DNA of 64,000 nucleotides. Source: an uncultured Gemmiger sp. Its GTDB lineage: Bacteria; Bacillota; Clostridia; Oscillospirales; Ruminococcaceae. Of this stretch, positions 18,690-26,967 are shown piece after piece. The notes below the pieces were generated by a model. That model saw nothing but the letters and a program-made list of their open reading frames with translations. It did no database searches and was not told the origin of the DNA. The translations under genes were made by a program, and so were the position numbers. The stretch spans positions 1 through 64,000 of the forward strand of contig CALXBE010000002.1 of the NCBI GenBank assembly GCA_944386495.1. Reading direction: 5' to 3'. Each line of letters begins with the position of its first letter. Within the stretch, counting starts at the first letter, position 1.

Positions 18690-19808
18690 ATGAATGTAAA
18701 TTTGATTGCCCCCTGTTATTTCGGATTGGAATCCACCCTGGCCTTTGAGGTCCGGCGGCTGGGCGCCCAGGATGTTCAGGTCACCGACGGTCGGGTGGCC
18801 TTCAGCGGCACCCAGGAGATGATTTGCCAGGCCAACCTGAACCTGCGCACCGCCGAACGGGTGCTCATGCTGCTTTATACCGGAAAGGCCGAGACCTTTG
18901 ACGAACTGTTTGACAGTGTCTATTCCATCCCCTGGGAGGAACTGATTCCCGCCAACGGGGCTTTCCCTGTAAAGGGAAGCAGCCTGTCCAGCCAGCTTTC
19001 CAGCGTGCCTGCCTGCCAGAGCGTTGTGAAGAAGGCTGTGGTCAAGCGGCTGATGGCAGGGCATAAAACCTCTGTCCTGCCCGAGGACGGAAAGGAATAC
19101 CGGATTCGGTTTGCCCTCCGGAAAAACGCTTTGGAGGTCATGCTGGACACCAGCGGGGAAGGACTCCATAAGCGGGGGTACCGGAGAAACGCCACCCTGG
19201 CTCCCATCAAGGAGACCCTGGCCGCCGGAATCGTGGACCTGAGCCGGGTCCGCCGGGACAGCCGGGTGGAGGACCCCTTCTGCGGCAGCGGCACCCTCAT
19301 CATTGAGGCCGCACAGAAAGCTCTGAACATTGCCCCTGGTCTCCGCCGCCGGTTTGCCGCCGAGCATTACAGCTTTGTAGGCCCGGAACTCTGGCGGCAG
19401 GCCCGGAGCCAGGCCATGGATGCCATCAAGCGGGATGCCGCCTTTGAGGGATTGGGATATGACATTGACCCTCAGGCTGTGGCACTGGCCACCCAGAATG
19501 CCAAGCTGGCGGATGTGGGGGACCGGGTCCGGTTCCAGGTGGCGGATGTAAAGAATTTCGCCCCTGATTCTCAGAGCATTGTCATTACCAACCCTCCCTA
19601 CGGCGAGCGGCTGGGCGACCTGAAAATGGCCGGGGAACTGGCCCAGGTGCTGGGACAGCGGTACCGGGAATATCCCACCCAGGGACTTTACGCCATCACT
19701 GCCGACGGTGAGTTTGAGCACCACTTTGGCCAGAAGGCTTCCAAGCGCCGGAAGATGTACAACGGCATGATTCCCTGCCAGATTTATATGTACTATAATA
19801 AGAAGTAA
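18690..19808 (+). CDS. THUMP-domain class I rRNA methyltransferase (RlmL/YpsC-like)
   Basis: This 372-residue SAM-dependent RNA methyltransferase has an N-terminal ferredoxin-like/THUMP part (residues 1-155), then a Rossmann domain with the SAM motif VEDPFCGSGTLIIEAA near residue 191 and the catalytic NPPYG motif (ITNPPYGERLGD) near residue 306. The NPPY tetrapeptide marks amino-group methylation. Family members act on 23S rRNA guanine; the exact position here is inferred. It has a good GGAG site and is followed at once by the structured repeat element. Confidence 0.88.
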   Translation: MNVNLIAPCYFGLESTLAFEVRRLGAQDVQVTDGRVAFSGTQEMICQANLNLRTAERVLMLLYTGKAETFDELFDSVYSIPWEELIPANGAFPVKGSSLSSQLSSVPACQSVVKKAVVKRLMAGHKTSVLPEDGKEYRIRFALRKNALEVMLDTSGEGLHKRGYRRNATLAPIKETLAAGIVDLSRVRRDSRVEDPFCGSGTLIIEAAQKALNIAPGLRRRFAAEHYSFVGPELWRQARSQAMDAIKRDAAFEGLGYDIDPQAVALATQNAKLADVGDRVRFQVADVKNFAPDSQSIVITNPPYGERLGDLKMAGELAQVLGQRYREYPTQGLYAITADGEFEHHFGQKASKRRKMYNGMIPCQIYMYYNKK

Positions 19809-19810
19809 GA

Positions 19811-20113
19811 AAAAGGACCGGTGCCAAAGCCGGGGTGACATAAGAAAACAGCGGTTCTTATCCGGAACTGATGAAACGAAAAAGCCAGACCAAGTGGTAA
19901 ATCTTGGTCTGGCTTTTATATTATCCTTCCTTACAGTTCCGGGAAGAACTGCCCTGCACCGGGGGAGGGGTGATTTTGAGGGGAGTCCAAGGAAAATCCC
20001 CGCAGGCACCCTTGGTGGTTGTCAAGGGGATTTGACGACGGAATCACCCAAAAGCGCCACTTCTCCGGCGCTGTTTTCTTACGGAACCTCGGCAAAATGC
20101 ACCGGTCCTTTTA
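19811..20113. mobile_element. ~303-bp structured element with imperfect terminal inverted repeats (MITE-like)
   Basis: The ends are inverted copies: AAAAGGACCGGTGC begins at about 19812 and its reverse complement ends at 20113. After a diverged 16-17 bases, TAAGAAAACAGCG (19841-19853) is matched by its complement at 20069-20081. Inside are nested inverted repeats: CCGGAACTG (19862-19870) with CAGTTCCGG (19934-19942), a 15-bp hairpin (19880-19894 with 19903-19917), and AAATCCCC (19994-20001) with GGGGATTT (20036-20043). No ORF of note lies inside. It separates two convergent genes and shares 19825-19918 with the window start. A structured non-coding RNA or terminator module is the alternative. 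Confidence 0.6.
19825..19918 (+). repeat. 95-bp dispersed repeat, copy B
   Basis: This is the inverted copy of positions 1-95, with one substitution and one indel. It forms the left third of the structured element and holds a 15-bp terminator-like hairpin. Confidence 0.9.
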
Positions 20114-20115
20114 TG

Positions 20116-20961
20116 TCAGTTGTTGAGGTATTCCATTAAGGCAGGGAAAATCTCCTTGGTTACCTGATACCCAATATGGTAACCTTCGGTCAGCTTCTCC
20201 TTGTTCTTCTCGGTACGGCCGATGTTCAAACTCTCGGGGGGACGGATGACAAACACCTTTCCGGCTGCCTCGTCCTGCTCCAGCCGCTCCAGGGTCTGGT
20301 TATATCCCAGATACCGGCTGGCGCTGGCCTGGACAAACTTGGGGTACTTCCGGTACTCCGCCGCAATCAGGGGCTGGAGGGAGGAAGGCTCCTTCCGGTA
20401 TCCTTTGGGCCGGGTGAGGACCACCACATTCTTGTCGTTCCCCAGATGGATGCTCTTCAGGTAGGGAATGCTGTCCGCAATTCCGCCGTCCAGGTAATAC
20501 TTCCCGTCAATCTCCACCTTCCGGCTGACCAGAGGCAGGCTGGCGCTGGCCCGGACCCAGGTCACATCCTGGTATCCGTTGGCAACCTCGTGATAGACTG
20601 CCTTGCCGGTTTCCAGGTTGGTGACGGTGGCAAAAAAGCGCATGGGGTTTTTGTTGAACTGGGCATAGTCCATGGGGTCCAGCAGATCGGGAATGGCCCG
20701 GTAGCAGAAATCCACCCCGAACATATCCCCGGTGGTGAGCAGGCTGCGGACAGAACAGTACCGGGGATCATCCAGATAATCCACGCTGATCCGCAGAGCC
20801 CGGCCCGGCTGCTGGGCCTTGTAGCTGCACCCGTGGCAGGCCCCGGCACTGACCCCGATGAGGGTGTCAAACCAAAGATCCTGCTCCATAAAATAATCCA
20901 GCACTCCTGCGGTAAAGATACCCCGCAGGCCGCCGCCTTCCAGTACAAGTCCCTTACTCAT
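20116..20961 (-). CDS. Patatin-like phospholipase
   Basis: This 281-residue serine hydrolase has the patatin catalytic dyad: Ser in GVSAG (near residue 39) and Asp in DGGIADSIP (near residue 158), with the oxyanion glycine-rich GGGLRG at residues 9-14. It starts MSKGLVLEGGG behind GGAGG. The family cleaves fatty acids from phospholipids or other esters; no signal peptide or membrane segment is visible, so it probably acts in the cytoplasm. It is transcribed towards the structured repeat element, which may terminate it. Confidence 0.9.
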   Translation of the reverse strand: MSKGLVLEGGGLRGIFTAGVLDYFMEQDLWFDTLIGVSAGACHGCSYKAQQPGRALRISVDYLDDPRYCSVRSLLTTGDMFGVDFCYRAIPDLLDPMDYAQFNKNPMRFFATVTNLETGKAVYHEVANGYQDVTWVRASASLPLVSRKVEIDGKYYLDGGIADSIPYLKSIHLGNDKNVVVLTRPKGYRKEPSSLQPLIAAEYRKYPKFVQASASRYLGYNQTLERLEQDEAAGKVFVIRPPESLNIGRTEKNKEKLTEGYHIGYQVTKEIFPALMEYLNN

Positions 20962-21069
20962 GGCAAATACGCCTCCTTATTCCTTTAGTGAAATGACGGG
21001 CCAACCCGGAGGCCGGCCCTGTCACTGAACCTATTGTACCACAAATTTACCAAAATCCATAGGGACAAT

Positions 21070-21098
21070 TTGCCCAAAATGACAGATGGTGGTATAAT
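21070..21098 (+). promoter_or_regulatory. Promoter of the PHP gene
   Basis: TTGCCC at 21070-21075 and TATAAT at 21093-21098 are 17 bases apart. Confidence 0.7.
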
Positions 21099-21164
21099 AA
21101 ACCCCAGAATCAAAGTCCCTTCCTTTTGGGAAAAATCAGATTCGGAAAGCAGAGGGAAAAGTAT

Positions 21165-22031
21165 ATGCCGGGAGACCTTCATACCCATTCCAATTATTCG
21201 GACGGTTCGGTAAATCCGGAAAAGGTGGTTTGGCTGGCGGCAAAGACCGGGTTGACCAGTCTGGCCATCAGCGACCATGACAGCATGGAAAGCGTCCGGT
21301 ACGCATACGCCCATCCGGTCCAGCACGGAGTGGAACTGATTCCCGCCCTGGAACTGAGCTCCTATGACTATGAGCGGCAGCACCGGGTCCACATCCTCTG
21401 CTACTATCCTGACGACTGCCCGGCACTGGAAGAACACTGTGAACTTATGGGCCGGCGCCGGACCCAGGCCACCCTCCAGAGCTGCCGGGAACTGGAAGCC
21501 ATCTGCCCCCAGTTCTCCACCCAGGATGCCTGGGCTTACTGCGGGGAAGGGAAAGTCCTCTATAAAGCCCATGTTATGCGGGCGCTCATGGATGCAGGAC
21601 TGGCGGACAACATTTACGGGGACCTGTACCATGAGCTGTTTGCCCTCCGGCCGGTGCCGGGGAAGGTGATCCATGAAGCCAAGTACCGCCCGGTGGAGGA
21701 AGTACTGGCCACTGTCCGGGCCTGCCGGGGGGTGGCGGTCATTGCCCATCCCAGCGTTTACCACAGTATGCCCCTGGTGGAGGACCTGGCGGCCCGAGGG
21801 CTCATTGACGGGGTGGAAATTCACCATCCCCGGAACACCCCCCAGGACAAGGAACGGCTGGAACAGCTGGCCAGGGAATACGGCCTACTGGTCACCGGAG
21901 GGACTGACTACCATGGAATGAACTCCAAGGTGCCTCATCCGGTGGGAACCTGCCAGACCGACGATGAAACCATCCAAGCCATCAAGGCTTTGGCCCAGAG
22001 CCGCAAAACCGAAAAAGCAAAGGAGAAATAA
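21165..22031 (+). CDS. PHP-domain phosphoesterase
   Basis: This 288-residue protein has the PHP metal motifs DLHTHSNYSDGS at the N-terminus, SDHDSME, and later AHPSVYHSM and GTDYHG. It resembles the YciV/TrpH group, which includes RNase AM and nucleoside 3',5'-bisphosphate phosphatases. An upstream in-frame TTG at 21126 would add 13 residues, but the ATG at 21165 has AGAGGG at a good distance and lets the family motif start at once. It is followed by the TSCPD gene after 2 bases. Confidence 0.88.
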   Translation: MPGDLHTHSNYSDGSVNPEKVVWLAAKTGLTSLAISDHDSMESVRYAYAHPVQHGVELIPALELSSYDYERQHRVHILCYYPDDCPALEEHCELMGRRRTQATLQSCRELEAICPQFSTQDAWAYCGEGKVLYKAHVMRALMDAGLADNIYGDLYHELFALRPVPGKVIHEAKYRPVEEVLATVRACRGVAVIAHPSVYHSMPLVEDLAARGLIDGVEIHHPRNTPQDKERLEQLAREYGLLVTGGTDYHGMNSKVPHPVGTCQTDDETIQAIKALAQSRKTEKAKEK

Positions 22032-22033
22032 AT

Positions 22034-22294
22034 ATGGTTACTGTAAACTACAAGAATCAGGGGACCTGCAGCGTCCTCACCACCGTTACCCTGGCCGATG
22101 ACCACACCATCCAGGAAATCGCCGTCAAGGGCGGCTGCAACGGCAACCTGAAAGGAATCTGCGCCCTGCTGAAAGGCCAGAAGGCCGAGGATGTCATTGC
22201 CCGGATGGAGGGTATCAAATGCGGACCCCGCTCCACCAGCTGCCCCGACCAGATCAGCAAAGCTCTGACCCAGGCCCTCAAGGAACTGGGCTGA
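22034..22294 (+). CDS. TSCPD-domain protein (TIGR03905 type)
   Basis: The 86-residue protein matches the small single-domain TSCPD family, named for a Cys-containing motif seen here as TSCPDQI near the C-terminus, together with KGGCNGNLKG in the middle. The domain also occurs at the C-terminus of some ribonucleotide reductases, and the free form has no firm function. It is coupled to the PHP gene and closed by a terminator. Confidence 0.88.
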   Translation: MVTVNYKNQGTCSVLTTVTLADDHTIQEIAVKGGCNGNLKGICALLKGQKAEDVIARMEGIKCGPRSTSCPDQISKALTQALKELG

Positions 22295-22305
22295 ACCTGA
22301 ACATG

Positions 22306-22339
22306 CCGCCTTCCTTTCAAAAAGGAGGGCGGTTTTTTT
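22306..22339 (+). terminator. Terminator after the TSCPD gene
   Basis: CCGCCTTCCTTT (22306-22317) pairs with AAAGGAGGGCGG (22321-22332) with one G-T pair; seven T follow. Confidence 0.9.
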
Positions 22340-22415
22340 GATTCCCGTCCTTTCGATGTTTATTTGTCTTCTGCCCGTCTATACTGGATTATATCTCTTG
22401 ACGGGAGGAAGATCC

Positions 22416-24677
22416 ATGAACGAATTCAAGGGTTTTTCCCCCTCTGCTGTCCGCTGCCTGAAGGAATCCCTTCAGCTGGCAGGGGACCGGGGGGTCACCC
22501 AGGCCAATACGGGACATCTGCTCCTGGCCATCCTTCGGGAGGGCGGGGCGGCGTCTCAGTTTTTAAAGAACAAAAAAGTTACCGAAACCGCAATCCTTCC
22601 CCTGGCCGGGGAGGTGAGTATCCACCGGGTGCGGCTGAAACCCCGGGACCTGACCGGGGAATTGCAGAAAACCCTGGAATTTGCCCGGCTGGGAGCCCGC
22701 AGCGCCCAGTGCCGCCGGGCGGGAAGTGAACATCTCCTCTGTGCCATGCTGGAGGACACCACCTGTACCGCCAGCCGGTGGATGGCTTCGGTGGGGCTGG
22801 AGGTCACCGGGGCGGCCCGGGAGTGCCGTCAGCTGTCAGGGCAAATCATCCTGCCCCAGCCGCCCCGGGCCACCGCCAACCGGACAGGCCGTCCCAGCGA
22901 CAAATACGGCCGGGACCTGACCAGGATGGCTTTGGAGGGCCGGCTGGACCCGGTGCTATGCCGGGAAAAAGAACTGGCCCGGATGGTGGAAATCCTCTGC
23001 CGCCGCCAGAAAAACAATCCCTGCCTCATAGGGGAACCGGGGGTGGGCAAGACCGCCCTGGCGGAAGCCCTGGCCCAGAAAATTGCCCAGGGACTGGTCC
23101 CGCTTTCCCTGACGGGAAAACGGGTGCTGGCTTTGGATATGGCCGCTCTGGTGGCCGGGACCAAATACCGGGGAGATTTTGAAGAGCGGTTCAAAAGCCT
23201 GCTGGAAGAATTGCAGCGGGACAAAAATACCATCCTTTTTATTGACGAAATTCATGTGGTGGTGGGGGCCGGTGCGGCGGAGGGAGCCATCGACGCAGCC
23301 AGTATCCTGAAGCCGATCCTGGCCAGGGGAGAGATTCAGCTGGTGGGAGCCACCACCCAGGAGGAGTACCGGAAGTGCATCCAGAAAGACCCGGCCCTGG
23401 ACCGGCGGTTTGGAAAAATCACGGTGGAGGAGCCTACCCCCGCCCAGGCTCAGACCATCCTGAAAGGGCTGATTGGCCGGTATGAGCAGTATCACCGGGT
23501 ATCCATCCCAGCCAGCACCATCCGGGCCGCTGTGGAACTGAGTGTCCGGTATCTGCCGGGACGGTATCTCCCGGATAAGGCCATCGACCTGCTGGACGAG
23601 GCGGCTTCCCGGCTCCGAATCGCAGGGGAAGGGCAGAACAAGGAGGACTTGATTCTCCTCCCGGAGGATGTGGCGGCGGTGGTCAGCCGGGCCAGCGGCG
23701 TGCCTGCGGAGCGGGTAAACGAGGCCCAGCGGGAACGGCTGGCCCAGCTGGAACAGCGGCTGGAGGAACAGGTGGTGGGCCAGCATCAGGCGGTGGCCGC
23801 CGTGGCGGGAGCCGTCCGCCGGAGCCGCACCGGTCTCCGGGAGGCAGGCCGCCCCATGGGCGCCATGCTCTTCCTGGGACCCAGCGGGGTAGGGAAGACC
23901 CACCTGGCCCGAACCCTGGCCCAAAGCTGGTTTGGGAGTGAGAAAGCCCTGCTCCGGTTTGACATGAGCGAGTATATGGAAGCCCACACGGTGGCCCGGC
24001 TGATTGGGGCCCCTCCCGGATATGTGGGCCACGATGAAGGGGGACAGCTTACCGAGGCCATCCGCCGCCGTCCCTACAGTGTGGTCCTCTTTGATGAGAT
24101 CGAGAAAGCCCACGGGGATATCCAGAACATCCTGCTCCAGATTCTGGAGGACGGGCGGCTCACCGACAGCGCCGGGCGGACGGCGGACTTTACCAACGCC
24201 ATCATCCTGATGACCAGCAACCTGGGTGCCCGATGGCTGGCAGGACAAACCTCCCCTCTGGGGTTTGGGACCCAGGAGGATGCCTTTGACAAACAGAGCC
24301 AACAGGCCATGGCGGAGGTGAAACGGTATTTTCGCCCCGAACTGCTGGGGCGGCTGGACGAGGTGGTGGTGTTCCATCCCCTGAAACGGCAGGAACTGAT
24401 ACAAATCACCGAGAAACTTCTCTGCCAGCTGGAGGAGCGGGCCGCCGCCCAGGGTTACCGGCTGGACCATCAGCCTGCTCTGGCTCAGGCGTTGGTAGGG
24501 GCGGAGAACAGCCCCTACGGCGCCCGGGAACTGCGGAAAAAGGTGAGCCGGGCGGTGGAACAGGCCATGGCGGACGGAATCGCCCGGGGAACCCTGGTGG
24601 AGGGAGGACAGTTCACCGCCTGCCTGGACCAGGAAAACCGGGTGGTCATCTGCGCCCGGGAGACCGCCACCGTGTAA
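22416..24677 (+). CDS. Clp-type AAA+ unfoldase (ClpA/ClpC-like)
   Basis: This 753-residue two-ring ATPase unfolds proteins for a peptidase. A Clp_N double repeat (residues about 1-150) is followed by AAA1 with GEPGVGKT (near 206) and AAA2 with GPSGVGKT (near 488) and FDEIEKAH. The linker between the rings is short, without the coiled-coil M domain of ClpC/ClpB, so the layout resembles ClpA. A PLGFGTQ loop near residue 614 fits the LGF tripeptide that docks on ClpP. I chose the ATG at 22416 (GGAGG eight bases upstream) over an in-frame start at 22338. No mcsA/mcsB/ctsR genes are adjacent. Confidence 0.85.
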   Translation: MNEFKGFSPSAVRCLKESLQLAGDRGVTQANTGHLLLAILREGGAASQFLKNKKVTETAILPLAGEVSIHRVRLKPRDLTGELQKTLEFARLGARSAQCRRAGSEHLLCAMLEDTTCTASRWMASVGLEVTGAARECRQLSGQIILPQPPRATANRTGRPSDKYGRDLTRMALEGRLDPVLCREKELARMVEILCRRQKNNPCLIGEPGVGKTALAEALAQKIAQGLVPLSLTGKRVLALDMAALVAGTKYRGDFEERFKSLLEELQRDKNTILFIDEIHVVVGAGAAEGAIDAASILKPILARGEIQLVGATTQEEYRKCIQKDPALDRRFGKITVEEPTPAQAQTILKGLIGRYEQYHRVSIPASTIRAAVELSVRYLPGRYLPDKAIDLLDEAASRLRIAGEGQNKEDLILLPEDVAAVVSRASGVPAERVNEAQRERLAQLEQRLEEQVVGQHQAVAAVAGAVRRSRTGLREAGRPMGAMLFLGPSGVGKTHLARTLAQSWFGSEKALLRFDMSEYMEAHTVARLIGAPPGYVGHDEGGQLTEAIRRRPYSVVLFDEIEKAHGDIQNILLQILEDGRLTDSAGRTADFTNAIILMTSNLGARWLAGQTSPLGFGTQEDAFDKQSQQAMAEVKRYFRPELLGRLDEVVVFHPLKRQELIQITEKLLCQLEERAAAQGYRLDHQPALAQALVGAENSPYGARELRKKVSRAVEQAMADGIARGTLVEGGQFTACLDQENRVVICARETATV

Positions 24678-24700
24678 GCCCCCACTCTACCAAGCGTAGG

Positions 24701-24729
24701 TTGTGCCCGGGCGGGACAGCTGGTATGAT
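24701..24729 (+). promoter_or_regulatory. Promoter of the HTH-desulfoferrodoxin gene
   Basis: TTGTGC at 24701-24706 and TATGAT at 24724-24729 are 17 bases apart, with an extended -10 TGG directly upstream. Confidence 0.7.
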
Positions 24730-24764
24730 ACAGATAAAGAAAATTCACCCACAGGAGGAATCGT

Positions 24765-25349
24765 ATGGATCTGTATGTGACCGGCGCTGCCATCCGTCGC
24801 CTTCGGGAGGCCCGGGGACTGACCCAGGCCCAGTTGGCCGGACTTCTGGATGTGAGCAACAAGGCTGTCTCTAAATGGGAAACCGCCAAGGGCTTTCCCG
24901 ATATTTCTTTGCTGGAACCGTTGTCGGCGGCTCTGGGGGTGTCTGTGGCAGAGCTCCTCTCGGGGGACAAGGTGACCAACCGCAACCGGGGCGCCAACAT
25001 GCTCCGGTCCCGGTTTTATGTCTGCCCCCTCTGCGGCAATGTGATTCACGGGACAGGCCAGGCCCTGGTCAGCTGCTGCGGGATCACCCTGCCGCCCCTG
25101 GAAGCGGAGGAACCGGACCAGAACCACAAGCTGGAGATAGAACCGGTGGAGGATGAGGACTTTATCCGGGTTCTCCACCCCATGACCAAGGACCACTATA
25201 TTTCCTTCCTGGCCTACCTTACCGGGGACCGGTGTCAGATGGTCCGGTTCTACCCGGAAGGAAACGGGGAATGCCGCCTGAGGCTGACCCGGGGCGGGAC
25301 CCTCTATTACTACTGCAACCGCCATGGTTTGTTCCGCCAGAAGGTTTGA
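24765..25349 (+). CDS. XRE-family HTH regulator fused to a complete desulfoferrodoxin-like domain
   Basis: Residues 1-70 are a Cro/C1-type helix-turn-helix (AIRRLREARGLTQAQLAGLL, VSNKAVSKWETAKGFPD). Residues 84-194 resemble desulfoferrodoxin, the superoxide reductase. Cys87, Cys90, Cys104 and Cys105 fit the rubredoxin-like centre I (CPLCG and CCG). His121, His138, His144, Cys184 and His187 fit the four-His one-Cys iron centre II; the spacing of six between HPM and HYI and of three in CNRH equals that of the enzyme. A redox or superoxide sensing repressor is the likely role. It lies directly upstream of a MATE exporter. Confidence 0.88.
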   Translation: MDLYVTGAAIRRLREARGLTQAQLAGLLDVSNKAVSKWETAKGFPDISLLEPLSAALGVSVAELLSGDKVTNRNRGANMLRSRFYVCPLCGNVIHGTGQALVSCCGITLPPLEAEEPDQNHKLEIEPVEDEDFIRVLHPMTKDHYISFLAYLTGDRCQMVRFYPEGNGECRLRLTRGGTLYYYCNRHGLFRQKV

Positions 25350-25358
25350 TGTCCTCCC

Positions 25359-25387
25359 TTGACTTGAAGCCCCGAATGTGATAGCAT
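25359..25387 (+). promoter_or_regulatory. Promoter of the MATE gene
   Basis: TTGACT at 25359-25364 and TAGCAT at 25382-25387 are 17 bases apart, with an extended TGA before the -10. Confidence 0.65.
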
Positions 25388-25390
25388 AAG

Positions 25391-25470
25391 TCGAACCGTT
25401 AAGATTCGACCCGCCGGGGTCTTTCATTGTACAGTAGGCCTGTGTTGTACAACACAGGCCTTTCTTTTTG
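25391..25470 (+). promoter_or_regulatory. Structured 5' leader with terminator-like palindrome before MATE
   Basis: Behind the promoter the RNA can form a first hairpin (GTCGAA with TTCGAC) and then a perfect 26-base palindrome at 25436-25461 that runs into TTCTTTTT, just before the GGAGG site. An alternative stem of TTGTACA (about 25428-25434) with TGTACAA (about 25446-25452) would break the palindrome. This looks like transcription attenuation or an operator. I could not match a known riboswitch class. Confidence 0.55.
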
Positions 25471-25481
25471 GAGGAAATACC

Positions 25482-26786
25482 ATGAACCAATCAAGCTGGC
25501 TGAGGGAGTTTGCCCGGTACTCGTCCCTGAATGTGCTGGGGATGATAGGGCTCTCCTTCTACATACTGGCGGACACCTTCTTTGTGTCCCAGGGCCTGGG
25601 CACCGACGGTCTGGCCGCCCTCAACCTGGCCATTCCCTTTTACAGCATGATTCAGGGCACCGCCCTTATGCTGGGAATGGGAGGAGGGATCCGGTTTGCC
25701 ATCCAGAAACACCAGGGACAGGAAAAAATCAACCGGATTTTCACCAACACCCTTTATCTGGGCGGAATGGCGGCGGTGATTTTTCTCACCCTGGCCCTGG
25801 TGGGCACCCACTGGATGGTGGGGCTGACCGGCGCTTCCGGGAATGTGTACCAGATGACCCACACCTATCTCCAGGTCCTGCTCTGCTTCTCCCCGGCCTT
25901 CCTCCTCAACAACATCCTGCTCTGCTTTGTGCGGAACGACGGAATGCCCCAGCTGGCCATGGCGGCTATGATCGGGGGAAGCCTTTCCAATGTGGTGCTG
26001 GACTATATCTTCATTTTTCCCTGCAATATGGGGATTTTCGGCGCGGTCTTTGCCACCGGCCTGGCGCCCATCATCAGCATGGCCATTCTGTCTCCCTTCT
26101 TTATCCTGAAAAAGAATCACTTCCGCCCGGTCCGGTGCGGGCTGAATTTACGGTTGGGGGGCGGCATCCTCTCCGGGGGCCTGCCCTCCCTCATTACCGA
26201 AATCTCCTCCGGGGTGGTCATCATGGTCTTCAACACCATCCTTCTCTCTTTGGAGGGGAACACCGGGGTGGCGGCCTACGGGGTCATTGCCAACCTGTCC
26301 CTGGTGGTCACCTCCATCTATACCGGAATCGCCCAGGGAATCCAGCCCATCCTCAGCACCAGCTTCGGACGGCGGGAAATCAAAAAGATGGGGGCTATCC
26401 TAGGATATGCCCTCATCACCATGGGAATTCTCTCCCTGGCGGTGTACGCCGGAGCCTATTTCGGAGCCGAGGAGCTGACAGCCATCTTCAACCGGGAAGG
26501 GGACCGGCTCCTGGCCCAGCTGGCAGTGCCGGGAATGCGCCTTTACTTCCTGGCCTGTCCCTTTGTGGGATTCAACATCATCCTCTCCGCCTACTTTGCA
26601 GCGGTGGACCGGGTAAGGCCTGCCCAGGTGCTCTCCCTGCTCCGGGGTGTGGTGGTCATTATCCCCATGGCCATCCTTCTTTCCCGGCTCTGGGGGACCA
26701 GCGGGGTATGGTGCTCCTTCCCCCTGACCGAGCTGGTGGTCAGCCTGGCAGGGCTGGGGGTCTACCTGAAAAGAAAAACAAATTGA
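25482..26786 (+). CDS. MATE-family efflux transporter
   Basis: This multidrug and toxin extrusion carrier has 434 residues and about 12 membrane segments in two similar halves. It couples export of organic cations or drugs to a sodium or proton gradient. The pattern NLAIPFYSMIQGTALMLGMGGGIRFA is typical of the clostridial branch. The start has GGAGG eight bases upstream. The leader and neighbouring redox-type regulator suggest it is induced by stress or by the exported compound. Confidence 0.9.
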   Translation: MNQSSWLREFARYSSLNVLGMIGLSFYILADTFFVSQGLGTDGLAALNLAIPFYSMIQGTALMLGMGGGIRFAIQKHQGQEKINRIFTNTLYLGGMAAVIFLTLALVGTHWMVGLTGASGNVYQMTHTYLQVLLCFSPAFLLNNILLCFVRNDGMPQLAMAAMIGGSLSNVVLDYIFIFPCNMGIFGAVFATGLAPIISMAILSPFFILKKNHFRPVRCGLNLRLGGGILSGGLPSLITEISSGVVIMVFNTILLSLEGNTGVAAYGVIANLSLVVTSIYTGIAQGIQPILSTSFGRREIKKMGAILGYALITMGILSLAVYAGAYFGAEELTAIFNREGDRLLAQLAVPGMRLYFLACPFVGFNIILSAYFAAVDRVRPAQVLSLLRGVVVIIPMAILLSRLWGTSGVWCSFPLTELVVSLAGLGVYLKRKTN

Positions 26787-26791
26787 GCCAC

Positions 26792-26828
26792 AAAACTCCG
26801 GCCTTCTTAATGAGGACCGGAGTTTTTT
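26792..26828 (+). terminator. Terminator after MATE
   Basis: AAAACTCCGG at 26792-26801 pairs with CCGGAGTTTT at 26817-26826, followed by T residues. Confidence 0.9.
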
Positions 26829-26967
26829 CTTCCCAAAATTCTGCTGGAAATTTCCGGAAAAAGGTGATAAAATAATATTATAGACACCGGCCCGGGAAAA
26901 GGGGCTGGCACCATGGTCCGGCTGTGCAGCAGCTGGCTTTTTTCTTATGACGGAAAAGGAGGAAATT

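Noticed and set aside
25370-25430. Known riboswitch (guanidine, preQ1 or purine type) before the MATE gene
   Set aside because: The promoter overlaps the first half of the possible fold, and no class-specific conserved bases were recognised.
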